64,000 bases of DNA from Streptococcus penaeicida (GCF_002887775.1 NZ_LOCM01000033.1:62001-126000); one strand, 5' to 3'. Positions 47,278-54,894 are shown, counted from the first letter of the stretch. Numbers and translations are program-made. Notes: generated from the sequence alone by a model not told the origin.

Positions 47278-47712
47278 TTAACCTATATTATTTAACCTCT
47301 CACAAATGCTCTTAATCGCTCGTCTTTTTTTATTAAATATTTTTGACTGACTAATTTCAAATTGGTCAGAAATCTCTCCCCATGATTTACCGAGTACATA
47401 CCAACTATGAAGAATTAATCTTTCTTCGGGGTCATCAACCATTGAAATATATTCAACTATCTTATTTCTTTCAGTAATCAAGTCTTGTATCTGGTCAAGG
47501 ATATTATCTTTCATGCCAAGCGTATCTACTACTTTGTTTTCAGTTCTATTTGATAGGCTAGTCTTAACTTTTGAGTTTGTCAATACTGATTTGGAAAAGA
47601 TTCCATCTTCAATATATTGCAATTCAAGATTTAGGTTTTTAATCATTTTATCGTACCCAGATATCTTTTTGAGTTCTTTCTTTAATTCATCCTCTGTCAA
47701 ATGGACTAACAC
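47278..47712 (-). CDS. DUF1492/ArpU-like phage regulatory protein (downstream copy)
   Basis: 144 residues: a helical N-terminal half with coiled-coil character and a C-terminal sigma-region-4-like HTH (DDPEERLILHSWYVLGKSWGEISDQFEISQSKIFNKKRRAIKSI). Proteins of this type in Gram-positive phages and PICIs sit before the packaging genes and control late transcription. It overlaps the preceding gene by 7 nt and seems a divergent paralogue of it. Confidence 0.75.
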   Translation of the reverse strand: MLVHLTEDELKKELKKISGYDKMIKNLNLELQYIEDGIFSKSVLTNSKVKTSLSNRTENKVVDTLGMKDNILDQIQDLITERNKIVEYISMVDDPEERLILHSWYVLGKSWGEISDQFEISQSKIFNKKRRAIKSICERLNNIG

Positions 47713-48125
47713 TCCCTTTCCAAAATCAACTGCAAGCGTTCAATAGCTTGCTTTTTTAGTTTAAAGAATTTGTTCCTGTGTCTGATATCTAACTTATCCA
47801 TTGCCTCATCATTAGTTAAGTCATTGCAGTACAAAGTGAACAATATCATATATTCTAAATGATCTAACTTATTTAAGATTTGCAGAATCTCTCCTTTTCG
47901 GTCTAAAAGCTCACTTATCAATTGTTTATTGTAATCAGTTGTATCAATAATACTGACAAGCTTATCTTCCTGACTGTATGGAGTACCACCTTTGACCTTG
48001 GTATCTGAATAAGTTGGACTTTTAATCAAGCTCTTTCTGGTCGCCTCGATATCTTCTTTTAGTAACTGAATCTTTTTGGGAATGTATTTCAATTCGTTCA
48101 ATAATTCTTTTGCATCGTCATCCAA
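47706..48125 (-). CDS. DUF1492 family protein (upstream copy)
   Basis: 139 residues with the DUF1492 layout: N-terminal coiled coil (LLNELKYIPKKIQLLKEDIEATRKS), SPTYSDTKVKGGTPYSQEDKLVSIIDT and a C-terminal HTH (LTNDEAMDKLDIRHRNKFFKLKKQAIERL). Family members occur in streptococcal prophages and islands at the end of the early region. Together with the next gene it forms a tandem pair. A possible late-gene activator role is inferred from family position. Confidence 0.78.
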   Translation of the reverse strand: MDDDAKELLNELKYIPKKIQLLKEDIEATRKSLIKSPTYSDTKVKGGTPYSQEDKLVSIIDTTDYNKQLISELLDRKGEILQILNKLDHLEYMILFTLYCNDLTNDEAMDKLDIRHRNKFFKLKKQAIERLQLILEREC

Positions 48126-48309
48126 TAATTAGACCTCCTGATTATTATTTTTAGTAAAATTTGTTAGAACATGTTAGTATTTAAATACTACATATCAATA
48201 AACAAAAAGCCTTATAAACCGCTATTTTACTAGAGTTTTAGGCAATTTGGTTCAATAAAAATTTCAATTGCTAGGTTTCTAAATCCTAACGTGTGAAAAA
48301 ATGTACAGT

Positions 48310-48362
48310 ACAGCGGGAAGCTCGGAAACCGAACGGGGTGGGGTAGGTATGCCCCCTTTGTC
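48310..48362. other. GC-rich structured patch, candidate packaging (cos-like) site
   Basis: A roughly 50-bp stretch of about 60% GC lies inside AT-rich sequence. It holds TCGG-AAA-CCGA (48322-48332) and GGGG-TAGGTAT-GCCCC. A TGTACAGTACA palindrome lies beside it. The rest of the gap 48126-48447 contains no gene. Its place between the DUF1492 genes and the coiled-coil module is where phages and PICIs often carry cos; there is no direct proof. Confidence 0.35.
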
Positions 48363-48447
48363 GTCAATCTTCGAACTTCCATAAACATTTAAAATATTTT
48401 TTTTATTTTTTTTTAAAATAAATGTATCGTACTTGTATTGTCAGCTA

Positions 48448-48690
48448 TCAGATTCTTCCCTTGAACTCTAGCCAGTCTTCCCAGAAAACAAGGTATCTAC
48501 TTTCAAAGGTTCCCGTTGTTCCATCTTCAAACTCTACCATCCATCTTAAGAATGGTGCATATTGTATCTGTGCTGGTTTGATTACAGTTCCTTTTAAGCC
48601 ACGTTTATTTCCAAACATTATCGTAGTGACCTCATCGCCCTTGCGGATGCTATTGAAGTAATCAGTTGAAAATTTTTGCATGTCACTCAC
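48448..48690 (-). CDS. Small island protein of unknown function
   Basis: 80 residues, predicted mostly beta (KGDEVTTIMFGNKRGLKGTVIKPAQIQYAPFLRWMVEFEDGTTGTFESRYLVFW), suggesting an SH3-like barrel. No family is named. It overlaps the preceding coiled-coil gene by 8 nt and ends a three-gene cluster. Confidence 0.6.
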   Translation of the reverse strand: MSDMQKFSTDYFNSIRKGDEVTTIMFGNKRGLKGTVIKPAQIQYAPFLRWMVEFEDGTTGTFESRYLVFWEDWLEFKGRI

Positions 48691-49036
48691 CCCATCGGCT
48701 ATTGATGCCCGTTAGCATGGACTTGATACCAGATTCAACCTTTAATGTCTCCTCTGTCTTATAGTCTCCCCCTTTTTCCCATTGCTTTTCAAGTTCCTTG
48801 ATGTGTTCCTCTTGCTTTGATTGTGCCAACTTTTCTTTTTCATCAAGCTCTTTCTGCATGGTCTTTGCTAACAACCCTTGTAATTTATCGTTTTTAGCAT
48901 CACGTTTGGCACGCTCACGTTCTGCTCTCTCGTTAACTAGACGGACACGCTCTGCCTCTTTCTCTGCAATATTATGTTCAGCTTTCTCGGAAAGCTCTGC
49001 ATACCAGCTATTTAAATCTTTAGTTTCGTTTTCCAT
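48683..49036 (-). CDS. Charged coiled-coil protein
   Basis: 117 residues, about half Glu/Lys/Arg, with an uninterrupted predicted coiled coil from about residue 15 to 90 (EKEAERVRLVNERAERERAKRDAKND...). It resembles phage scaffold- or satellite-type proteins only in composition. Three nt after the 194-residue gene. Confidence 0.6.
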   Translation of the reverse strand: MENETKDLNSWYAELSEKAEHNIAEKEAERVRLVNERAERERAKRDAKNDKLQGLLAKTMQKELDEKEKLAQSKQEEHIKELEKQWEKGGDYKTEETLKVESGIKSMLTGINSRWGE

Positions 49037-49039
49037 TGC

Positions 49040-49624
49040 TTAGTCCTCTTTCTCTGGATTCATATAAGTATTTTTAACGTATTGATCATAGTAAGAATAA
49101 ACAAAGTGCTTATTCGTTCTTGTATAGATTGGCCAATCAAACCAGCGCATAGCTCCGCTTTTATCATGCTTATAAGATTCATCTTCTTTGACAATATCAT
49201 GACTCAATACCTTATATAGTCCATCTGTTTTGATACCGAGCTCAATTGACTTATCAGCAAGTTTCTTAAGCTCTAACAACAGTTCCTTAGCTTTATCCAT
49301 TAGCTTATCTTGTTCAGCATCAGCAACAGCTTCAAGTTGGTCAAGAGTAGGGAAGAAGTCGTCTTTCTCAATTAATGGTTTATTGATAACTTTATCCAGT
49401 TTGCTGTAGTTCATTTCATTAGATAAGTTCAGGACTTCAATTTCTTTTTTGATATCAATATAATCTTGTGCATTACCTTTATCCTCTGCCACTTGTAGAC
49501 GATGGTTAGCGTCATCAAGTTTTGCATTTGTTTCTTCAATCTGTTTTTCAACTTCAGATTTTACCTTTGCATCTTTAGCAATTAGTTCTTTAAAATGTTT
49601 GTCAAATTCGTTTAGTGTTTTCAT
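49040..49624 (-). CDS. Coiled-coil protein of the island early module
   Basis: 194 residues. The first two-thirds are coiled-coil (AKVKSEVEKQIEETNAKLDDANHRLQVAE); the C-terminal third is a compact segment rich in aromatic residues (GAMRWFDWPIYTRTNKHFVYSYYDQYVKNTY). First of a three-gene minus-strand cluster with overlaps or 3-nt gaps. PICIs often carry genes here that interfere with helper-phage capsid assembly or packaging; no such function can be shown from sequence. Confidence 0.6.
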   Translation of the reverse strand: MKTLNEFDKHFKELIAKDAKVKSEVEKQIEETNAKLDDANHRLQVAEDKGNAQDYIDIKKEIEVLNLSNEMNYSKLDKVINKPLIEKDDFFPTLDQLEAVADAEQDKLMDKAKELLLELKKLADKSIELGIKTDGLYKVLSHDIVKEDESYKHDKSGAMRWFDWPIYTRTNKHFVYSYYDQYVKNTYMNPEKED

Positions 49625-49670
49625 GTTTATAATTTTCCTTTTTCTTTTATAATATTTTAGTTAGTTTAAG

Positions 49671-49679
49671 TGGTATAAT
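49671..49679 (+). promoter_or_regulatory. Extended -10 promoter of the DUF2188 gene
   Basis: TGG-TATAAT 22 nt before the ATG, with no clear -35. Confidence 0.6.
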
Positions 49680-49701
49680 CATCTCGAAAGGAGGTGATTA
49701 G

Positions 49702-49926
49702 ATGGCAGGCAATCAGCATGTTGTTCCAAATCCAAACGGTGGATGGAGCGTTAAAGGCGAAGGTAATAAGCGAGCTACAAAAGTCACAGATACCCAAGCT
49801 GATGCAATTAAAGTTGCTACTGATATCGCAAAGAATAACAGTAGTGAAGTATTAATTCATGGTAAAAATGGTCGTATTAGAGAGCGTAATACTTTCGGTA
49901 ACGATCCTTTTCCACCTAAAGGTTAA
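49702..49926 (+). CDS. DUF2188 family protein
   Basis: 74 residues. It matches the family end to end (HVVPNPNGGWSVKGEGN.RATKVTDTQADAI, LIHGKNGRIRERNTFGNDPFPP). AAGGAGG lies 7 nt before the ATG and it has its own promoter, so it is an independently expressed plus-strand gene among minus-strand genes. DUF2188 proteins are widespread, small and of unknown function. Such a moron-like unit is often an accessory gene. Confidence 0.85.
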   Translation: MAGNQHVVPNPNGGWSVKGEGNKRATKVTDTQADAIKVATDIAKNNSSEVLIHGKNGRIRERNTFGNDPFPPKG

Positions 49927-50069
49927 TTGTTAGCTGGAATTAGTTTAACAATATATCCATTAGCAGTTATCACATTATCGGTCGTGATTTCTGCTATTTT
50001 TTTACCTTTTTTGTTTTCTACAATTAACTGTATATAATTATTACTATTTAGAATTTTATTGTCATTCAT
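49923..50069 (-). CDS. Small hypothetical protein
   Basis: 48 residues from ATG 50069 (GGGAG about 9 nt upstream): MNDNKILNSNNYIQLIVENKKGKKIAEITTDNVI... The frame is open 14 codons further upstream but without a ribosome-binding site. It is convergent with the DUF2188 gene and overlaps its end by 4 nt. No family recognised. Confidence 0.55.
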   Translation of the reverse strand: MNDNKILNSNNYIQLIVENKKGKKIAEITTDNVITANGYIVKLIPANN

Positions 50070-50194
50070 TATTTTTTCTCCCTTTAAATGCAACCCTACC
50101 AGTTGGCTCACGTTTTACCTCGTGATAGGGTTACTAGTTTCCCACTGTACTTGATTATTAGATCAATGGCATCACTCCTTTCAATAATGGAGTG

Positions 50195-50345
50195 TTACTT
50201 AGATTCCTGATAGGTAATAAATGCAGTTGTTCTTAGGCATTCGTGTTTCCCTATCCACGTTTCAATGTAGTTAACTGATACAAAGTCCTTATCTGCTATG
50301 AAGTCATTGACCAGCTTGTCTAGTGTAGTTTTGTTTGTGTACCAT
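50195..50345 (-). pseudogene. Small phage-type gene, frame broken by one extra base
   Basis: From ATG 50345, removing one A from a CAAAAC run gives MVHKQTTLDKLVNDFIADKDFVSVNYIETWIGKHECLRTTAFITYQESK, a plausible 49-residue phage protein. As given the frame stops after 13 codons. No clear ribosome-binding site. The remaining gap to 50069 shows no gene. Confidence 0.4.
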
Positions 50346-50366
50346 TAGTGCGTTTGAGTGATTATC

Positions 50367-50597
50367 TTAGTTTTTAGTTGCATTGGATACCTCAACGTTT
50401 TCTAGGATAACCTGCTCATATCCAGTAGCAAGAACTTTCATTGCAGTTTCGTTGGTGAACTCGTGTTTACTCCATTTAACTAACACATGTTGCACTCCGC
50501 TAAAGAAGTTAAGAATTGCATTAAGCTTAATAGTCTTATTCTCGTCCAATTCCAAACTGGCGTTCTCAATTTGTTCTTTTGTTAATATATCTTTCAT
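50367..50597 (-). CDS. Hypothetical island protein
   Basis: 76 residues (MKDILTKEQIENASLELDENKTIKLNAILNFFSGVQHVLVKW...), predicted alpha-helical and acidic. AAGGAG precedes the ATG. It lies just downstream of the iteron region. No family recognised. Confidence 0.6.
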   Translation of the reverse strand: MKDILTKEQIENASLELDENKTIKLNAILNFFSGVQHVLVKWSKHEFTNETAMKVLATGYEQVILENVEVSNATKN

Positions 50598-50610
50598 GTT
50601 TTCTCCTTGT

Positions 50611-50920
50611 TTGTAGGAAAAATCCTACAATATAATTTTATTCCTACATCGAAATCAATTGATACATAAGGGATAAGGAGCAACTTGTAGGAAAATAGGA
50701 AAAATTTTGCTCAAACTTTTTATATACACATAATGTTTTTTTTGTATCTTTCTATAAATGTTTTTTAAAAAATCATTATTTTTCCTACAAATGTTCTGCA
50801 AAGTCAGTAGTGTCAATGCTTTTGAACATAGGAAATAATTCCTACATGTCCTACAATTTTTCCTAAAACTCATCTATATCAATCGTTTAGAAAGTAGGAA
50901 AAATTTCGTGAAATTCCTAC
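50611..50920. other. Iteron-bearing replication origin
   Basis: About ten copies of the motif TTGTAGGA/TCCTACAA or its core TAGGAA lie in both orientations: 50611-50630 (an inverted pair), 50643, 50685, 50696, 50783, 50829, 50841, 50849, 50861, and 50894/50914 (an inverted pair overlapping the end of the helicase gene). The middle (50701-50780) is extremely AT-rich, as expected for a melting region. Iteron arrays after the replication gene are the SaPI/PICI origin layout. Confidence 0.8.
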
Positions 50921-52332
50921 TCCATTTCCCAACCACTAGTAACTTTGCTCCCAAAATTTATACTTTTCTTGTATTCCCAACCATCTAAATTATCAAGAAA
51001 CAGTTTTGCTTTGGTCTTGATTTTCTTTTGGTCATAGTCGGTTGAGAACACCTCCGAAACCATATCTCTGATATTAACCCTGTCTCTTGGAGTATCGCCA
51101 ACCCATTCTATTTGATCGTTTGCATCTCGGTATGCAGTACCTTTTTCTTCAAGGTCGTAATAGTAATTTCTTCGATTTATTGCAGTTACAGACTTACTGT
51201 AAAAATCAGATGGAATATAAGTTTCAAGATACCAGTTAATGCGCTCGGTAATATCATCAACATATTTGTACTTCTCACGCTCGATGGCAATGAGTTTACC
51301 TTCTTTTTCGTATTCATCATAATAGAGTTTGTCATTTTTATAATAAGCTCTATAATAATTTCCCCAAATTGCAGTTAAATCATCTTCTGTAATTTTTTTT
51401 AGTTGCTCTTCATCTGCATAGTGAACTTTAACTGGTAGAAATCTACGGTCTCCAGTTGCATCTCCCAAATGCTGGGTATGATTAGTGGTTCTTGTGTAGA
51501 CAAAATCAACATGTACTCGCTTTGTCGCACGTCCGTATGGTGGTCGATATGAAAGTTTAGTTCTTGTGATAGCACGCTTCACTTCTTCGAATGTACTTTT
51601 TTTAGTAGCGACTAATTCATCGTCATTTACTACCCAAGCGCCAACCATTTTTAGTAGGTCGTCTTTTCCACTAAAAGTTTCAATTTCTTCATAGTAACCC
51701 AAGAAAATTTGTCTCAAAAAATTTGTTTTGCCTGCTCCCTGTTTCCCAACCAAGTCTAGGCAATAATCAAAGCGTATAGATGGCTCTAATATCCTTGCGA
51801 TTGCTCCTCGAAAGAACAAATCAAACACAATACGATTGTATTCTGTATCGTCAACATTGAGGTATTTTTGAATAATTGGAAAAGGATCAGTATCAGGTGC
51901 ATTAATTCTGGCTTGAGTTAGAAAAGCCTTTATTGGGTTGGTTGGATGCTGTAATGCAATAACTTCTACCTCATCTGCCACTTCATTGGATTTATAGTCA
52001 ACATAATAAGTATTACTGATATAACCTGCAATCTGATTGCTTACAGTATCATCAAAATAGCCTTTTTCTATCTTTATATTTTCCATCAAGTTTCTATCAT
52101 CTCTGATTTCAATTTCATGGGTATTTTGATTGAAACAGAATAAATAACTGAAGTTATCATCGTAACTAGTTAAAATTCTGGTGAGATTTGCTCTGCACTT
52201 TAAAACTTTATCTTTATCTGTTACTATCAGGCCTGGCCATTTTGAAATTTCAGTTACTTTTGATTTTTTCTTCTTTTTGCTTTCTATCACATCTGGTGTA
52301 ATTAATTCAAGTTTTTCTATAATATCCGTCAT
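50917..52332 (-). CDS. VapE-type (virulence-associated E) replication helicase/ATPase
   Basis: 471 residues. The ATPase core of the VapE/SF3-like family: Walker A DLVGKQGAGKTNF, Walker B-like GAWVVNDDELVA, TKLSYRPPYGRATKRVHVDFVYTRTTNHTQ (sensor) and GDRRFLPVKV. This family supplies replication initiation/unwinding in PICIs, acting on the iteron origin directly downstream. It overlaps the previous gene by 4 nt (ATGA). Confidence 0.88.
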   Translation of the reverse strand: MTDIIEKLELITPDVIESKKKKKSKVTEISKWPGLIVTDKDKVLKCRANLTRILTSYDDNFSYLFCFNQNTHEIEIRDDRNLMENIKIEKGYFDDTVSNQIAGYISNTYYVDYKSNEVADEVEVIALQHPTNPIKAFLTQARINAPDTDPFPIIQKYLNVDDTEYNRIVFDLFFRGAIARILEPSIRFDYCLDLVGKQGAGKTNFLRQIFLGYYEEIETFSGKDDLLKMVGAWVVNDDELVATKKSTFEEVKRAITRTKLSYRPPYGRATKRVHVDFVYTRTTNHTQHLGDATGDRRFLPVKVHYADEEQLKKITEDDLTAIWGNYYRAYYKNDKLYYDEYEKEGKLIAIEREKYKYVDDITERINWYLETYIPSDFYSKSVTAINRRNYYYDLEEKGTAYRDANDQIEWVGDTPRDRVNIRDMVSEVFSTDYDQKKIKTKAKLFLDNLDGWEYKKSINFGSKVTSGWEME

Positions 52333-52853
52333 TCTACCCCCTTATACATCTGATTCATCCTCTCTAAAAATAATGACAATAGTTCTTTGTTTGGTATCGT
52401 TAAATTAGTGAATAATTGGACAACTTCCTCATAAGAGTACCCACAAATGAAGAACATCTTCACAAAATTAATAACATCGCTTGGTTCTTTGATACCGTAA
52501 GCTATCCAATTATAAACTTGACCATTTATGACAACTCCAGCACCAACTCTTGACTTAGTTAATACTTGAGTTTCAATCTGATTCAATGCCTGCACAAGCT
52601 CTCTCTTAGCTATGCTAACTTTAAATGGTCTAACAAGTTCCCAACCGTCTGCTAGCAGTTGATTAAGTTGGTCGTGCTCTGAAATCTCAACCTTAACCCC
52701 TTTGTAAGTGTGATTGACTAATTCAACATTAGGCGGTTTCCAATAGGTCAACATGAGATGCTTACCTTTTTGTAACAATCGTGTCGGATTGTCTTTCAAG
52801 AATGAGAACGCAGGCAATACTTCAGCATTTATTTGTAAGTTAATCATCTGCAT
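52329..52853 (-). CDS. Hypothetical protein coupled to the replication helicase
   Basis: 174 residues, no recognised family. The N terminus is beta-rich (MINLQINAEVLPAFSFLKDNP; YWKPPNVELVNHTYKGVKVEI) and the C terminus helical (EPSDVINFVKMFFICGYSYEEVVQLF). Immediate coupling to the VapE gene suggests a replication accessory role, possibly a small primase-like or single-strand binding protein. That is inference from position only. Confidence 0.65.
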   Translation of the reverse strand: MQMINLQINAEVLPAFSFLKDNPTRLLQKGKHLMLTYWKPPNVELVNHTYKGVKVEISEHDQLNQLLADGWELVRPFKVSIAKRELVQALNQIETQVLTKSRVGAGVVINGQVYNWIAYGIKEPSDVINFVKMFFICGYSYEEVVQLFTNLTIPNKELLSLFLERMNQMYKGVE

Positions 52854-52856
52854 AAG

Positions 52857-53138
52857 TTAGCCCTCAACACCAAGAAAAGCCAAGATGTCAGACACTTTAT
52901 AGAATTTTGTTCTTGTCTCTTCCAAAGGTGGCACGAATGATTTTAAGCCATACAATTCCCATTTTTCGATGGTGGGAGTTGAAATCCCTAATTCTTCTTT
53001 GAGTTGCTTTCTAGTTATCAAACCCAATAATTTAGGTTCAGGCTTTTGTAAATTATCGACTGCATCATTTACGATAGATGCAATTTGAATCTTCAAGTCT
53101 TGCTCTGTTTCATTGCTAAATAAGTTCATATATTGCAC
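52857..53138 (-). CDS. HTH protein, excisionase-like or DUF771-like
   Basis: 93 residues. The C-terminal half has a MerR/excisionase-type helix-turn-helix (LITRKQLKEELGISTPTIEKWELYGL...RTKFYKVSDILAFLG). Proteins like this act in phages and islands as excisionases or DNA-binding accessory factors. It lies in the early operon directed away from the regulator pair. Confidence 0.7.
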   Translation of the reverse strand: MQYMNLFSNETEQDLKIQIASIVNDAVDNLQKPEPKLLGLITRKQLKEELGISTPTIEKWELYGLKSFVPPLEETRTKFYKVSDILAFLGVEG

Positions 53139-53141
53139 CTC

Positions 53142-53375
53142 CTAATGATGTTCAATCTGAAGAAATGCACCTTGACGGCTAGCAATTATAGTTTGTCTCA
53201 ATTCTTCATTAGCTTTGATTAAGTCAGTGCATGCTTTCTCGTTGTCGTCACACGCTTTATTGAAGTCCTGTACGAAGTCTAGGGTTTGTTTGGATAATAT
53301 CATTACTAATAAGATAACTGCGCTTATAATGAAGAATATGACGGCTTGAGAGGGTGTTAAGTTTAGTTCTTGCAT
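53142..53375 (-). CDS. Small protein with a membrane segment
   Basis: 77 residues. One hydrophobic stretch (AVIFFIISAVILLVMILS, residues 11-28) followed by a helical soluble part (FNKACDDNEKACTDLIKANEELRQTI). Type and topology only; no family known. It overlaps its upstream neighbour by 13 nt. Confidence 0.6.
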   Translation of the reverse strand: MQELNLTPSQAVIFFIISAVILLVMILSKQTLDFVQDFNKACDDNEKACTDLIKANEELRQTIIASRQGAFLQIEHH

Positions 53376-53611
53376 TGCATTGCCTCCCTAAAAGTTAGTT
53401 CACGTTTAGCACCTCTTAACTGATAACTACCAACTAATTCAGCAAAATTATCTTGCTTCATCATTTCTTCTATTTCATCACGAGCAATGGCTTTGTTTGT
53501 AAAATAGTCGTCAAGGATATTGATTAAACCATTTGGATAATCGTTTTCTACTAAATAATCTCTAATTTCAAATACTTCATTTTGTTCCCGTTTCATTTTC
53601 GTTTTCTCCAT
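53363..53611 (-). CDS. Hypothetical island early protein
   Basis: 82 residues (KMKREQNEVFEIRDYLVENDYPNGLINILDDYFTNKAIARDEIEEMM), acidic and helical, no recognised family. First gene of the early operon after the Cro-like gene. Confidence 0.6.
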   Translation of the reverse strand: MEKTKMKREQNEVFEIRDYLVENDYPNGLINILDDYFTNKAIARDEIEEMMKQDNFAELVGSYQLRGAKRELTFREAMQCKN

Positions 53612-53691
53612 TTGTATTGTTGTCTCCAGTTATAAGATACTGGCAAACTCCCGTTGTAGCTTGACCTTGTGTGATATATATAGTACAATTA

Positions 53692-54057
53692 CTATATAAA
53701 TAAAATTACTAACGCCCTGATTATCTTGCTTGCCTGCTGATAATTTGTGCTTAGTATTCTGTGATTTAAAAGCCTTTTCCAGTCGCCAAACTTTGGAGGC
53801 TTTTTTTGTTCGAATTTCCAGAATCCGTTATGTTCGAACTTTTTTTTGTAAAAAAAATATAACCCAATTTCTGTGGTATCAATATTTAGTAAGTAAGTTG
53901 CTTTATCAATATCAGATTGTTTCCAAATTGTTTTATTATTTAATTTATCCGAGATGCTGTCCGCACTAAGATTCATAGCAGTTGCGAACTTTTCTCTTGT
54001 ATTAAATTTTTCAACAATTTTACCAAGTAATCTTGAGTAGTCAAATTCTTCTTTCAT
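53692..54057 (-). CDS. DUF739 family Cro-like repressor with probable frameshifted tail
   Basis: As given 121 residues. Residues 1-69 are DUF739 (YSRLLGKIVEKFNTREKFATAMNLSADSISDKLNNKTIWKQSDIDKATYLLNI...YFF), the Cro-like DNA-binding protein paired with CI-like repressors. DUF739 proteins normally end about ten residues after YFF, whereas this frame runs 50 further unrelated residues. One extra T in the T8 run near 53853 would give YFFLQKKVRT and a stop at 53828, 76 residues. That stop lies at an operator-like GTTCGAAC, and the remaining sequence looks intergenic. Confidence 0.8.
   Translation of the reverse strand: MKEEFDYSRLLGKIVEKFNTREKFATAMNLSADSISDKLNNKTIWKQSDIDKATYLLNIDTTEIGLYFFYKKKFEHNGFWKFEQKKPPKFGDWKRLLNHRILSTNYQQASKIIRALVILFI
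53709..53741 (+). repeat. CTAACGCCCTGA...TGCTTGCCTGCTGAT repeat, left copy
   Basis: Two blocks (53709-53720 and 53727-53741) separated by 6 nt. Both blocks recur directly joined at 54895-54921 before the integrase gene. Confidence 0.85.
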
Positions 54058-54153
54058 AGTTTCTCCTTTCTAATTCCGTTCTATTCGAACTTTATATTTT
54101 AATTATACCAGATGAAATTTTTTTTGCAAGAGAAAAATCTGATTTGTTCGAAC
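53808..54153. promoter_or_regulatory. Operator family [A/G]TTCGAA[C/T] of the repressor pair
   Basis: Four copies of the 8-bp palindrome (two perfect GTTCGAAC at 53832-53839 and 54146-54153; variants at 53808-53815 and 54083-54090) lie around the divergent Cro-like and Stl-like genes. Two are in the promoter region (54058-54207). In a 64-kb window this clustering makes them the likely repressor binding sites. Confidence 0.7.
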
Positions 54154-54207
54154 TTTTTTCTTGTACAAATTCTGACTTTCATTTATACTATAAAGTGAGG
54201 TGACTAT

Positions 54208-54858
54208 ATGAAAAAATACACTACAGCACAGAGGCTAAAGCAATTAATGGACGAGCGTGGGTTAAAACAAGTAAAAATTTTGGAGATGTCCAAACCATAT
54301 CAAGAGGAACTTGATATATATATGTCAAAAAGCTCACTTTCTGAATATGTAAGTGGGAAGTCGAACCCAGATCAACGAAAGCTTACATTATTAGCTAGAA
54401 CATTAGGTGTAGACGAAACTTGGTTAATGGGTTATGAAGTAGATAAAGAAAGGGGCATGCTTGAAATTCTAGAAAATGTCGTCTTGAAATCTAATAAGGC
54501 TAATAAACAAATTGTAGAAGATGGTCGCAGACAATTCTTAATGCTTGTAGGGGATAAATCCTTAGTTAAAAAGTTTGAAAAGGAAATTAGGGATAATTAT
54601 ATAAATATAGGTAAAACAAATCCATCTTATAGAAGAATTGATGAATGGACTGAAAAATGGCTAGACTCGTTTTACACTACATTTTATTTTGCAGAGGCTC
54701 ATACTAGGACATTAATTGCAAGATATTATATTATACCTTCCGAAAAAAGAGAACCTGTCGACATTCTCTTGAACTCACTTTCGAATTATTTAATTGAAGA
54801 TACACAATTAGAATCTATTTACGGAGTTAGTGGTACAGTCCACATAGAAGAAGACTAA
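54208..54858 (+). CDS. Stl/CI-like repressor without a self-cleavage domain
   Basis: 216 residues. N-terminal HTH (AQRLKQLMDERGLKQVKILEMSKPYQ ... SKSSLSEYVSGKSNPDQRKLTLLARTLGVDETWLMGY). The rest (residues 85-216) lacks the Ser-Lys catalytic pattern of LexA/CI peptidase S24 domains. PICI master repressors (Stl) are released by binding a helper-phage protein, not by RecA-dependent cleavage, so this fits a PICI. AGGTGA precedes the ATG. Confidence 0.85.
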   Translation: MKKYTTAQRLKQLMDERGLKQVKILEMSKPYQEELDIYMSKSSLSEYVSGKSNPDQRKLTLLARTLGVDETWLMGYEVDKERGMLEILENVVLKSNKANKQIVEDGRRQFLMLVGDKSLVKKFEKEIRDNYINIGKTNPSYRRIDEWTEKWLDSFYTTFYFAEAHTRTLIARYYIIPSEKREPVDILLNSLSNYLIEDTQLESIYGVSGTVHIEED

Positions 54859-54894
54859 CCCCTGACCGTAATTGTCATTAAACTATAAACCAAT

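Noticed and set aside
44700..47280. Retron or toxin-antitoxin explanation for the small RNAs
   Set aside because: There is no reverse transcriptase gene, and no toxin-like small frame with a ribosome-binding site paired with an antisense RNA was found.
50655..50873. 72-residue minus-strand frame in the helicase downstream region
   Set aside because: It runs through the iteron array, has no ribosome-binding site, and its Cys-rich sequence is a translation of the repeats.
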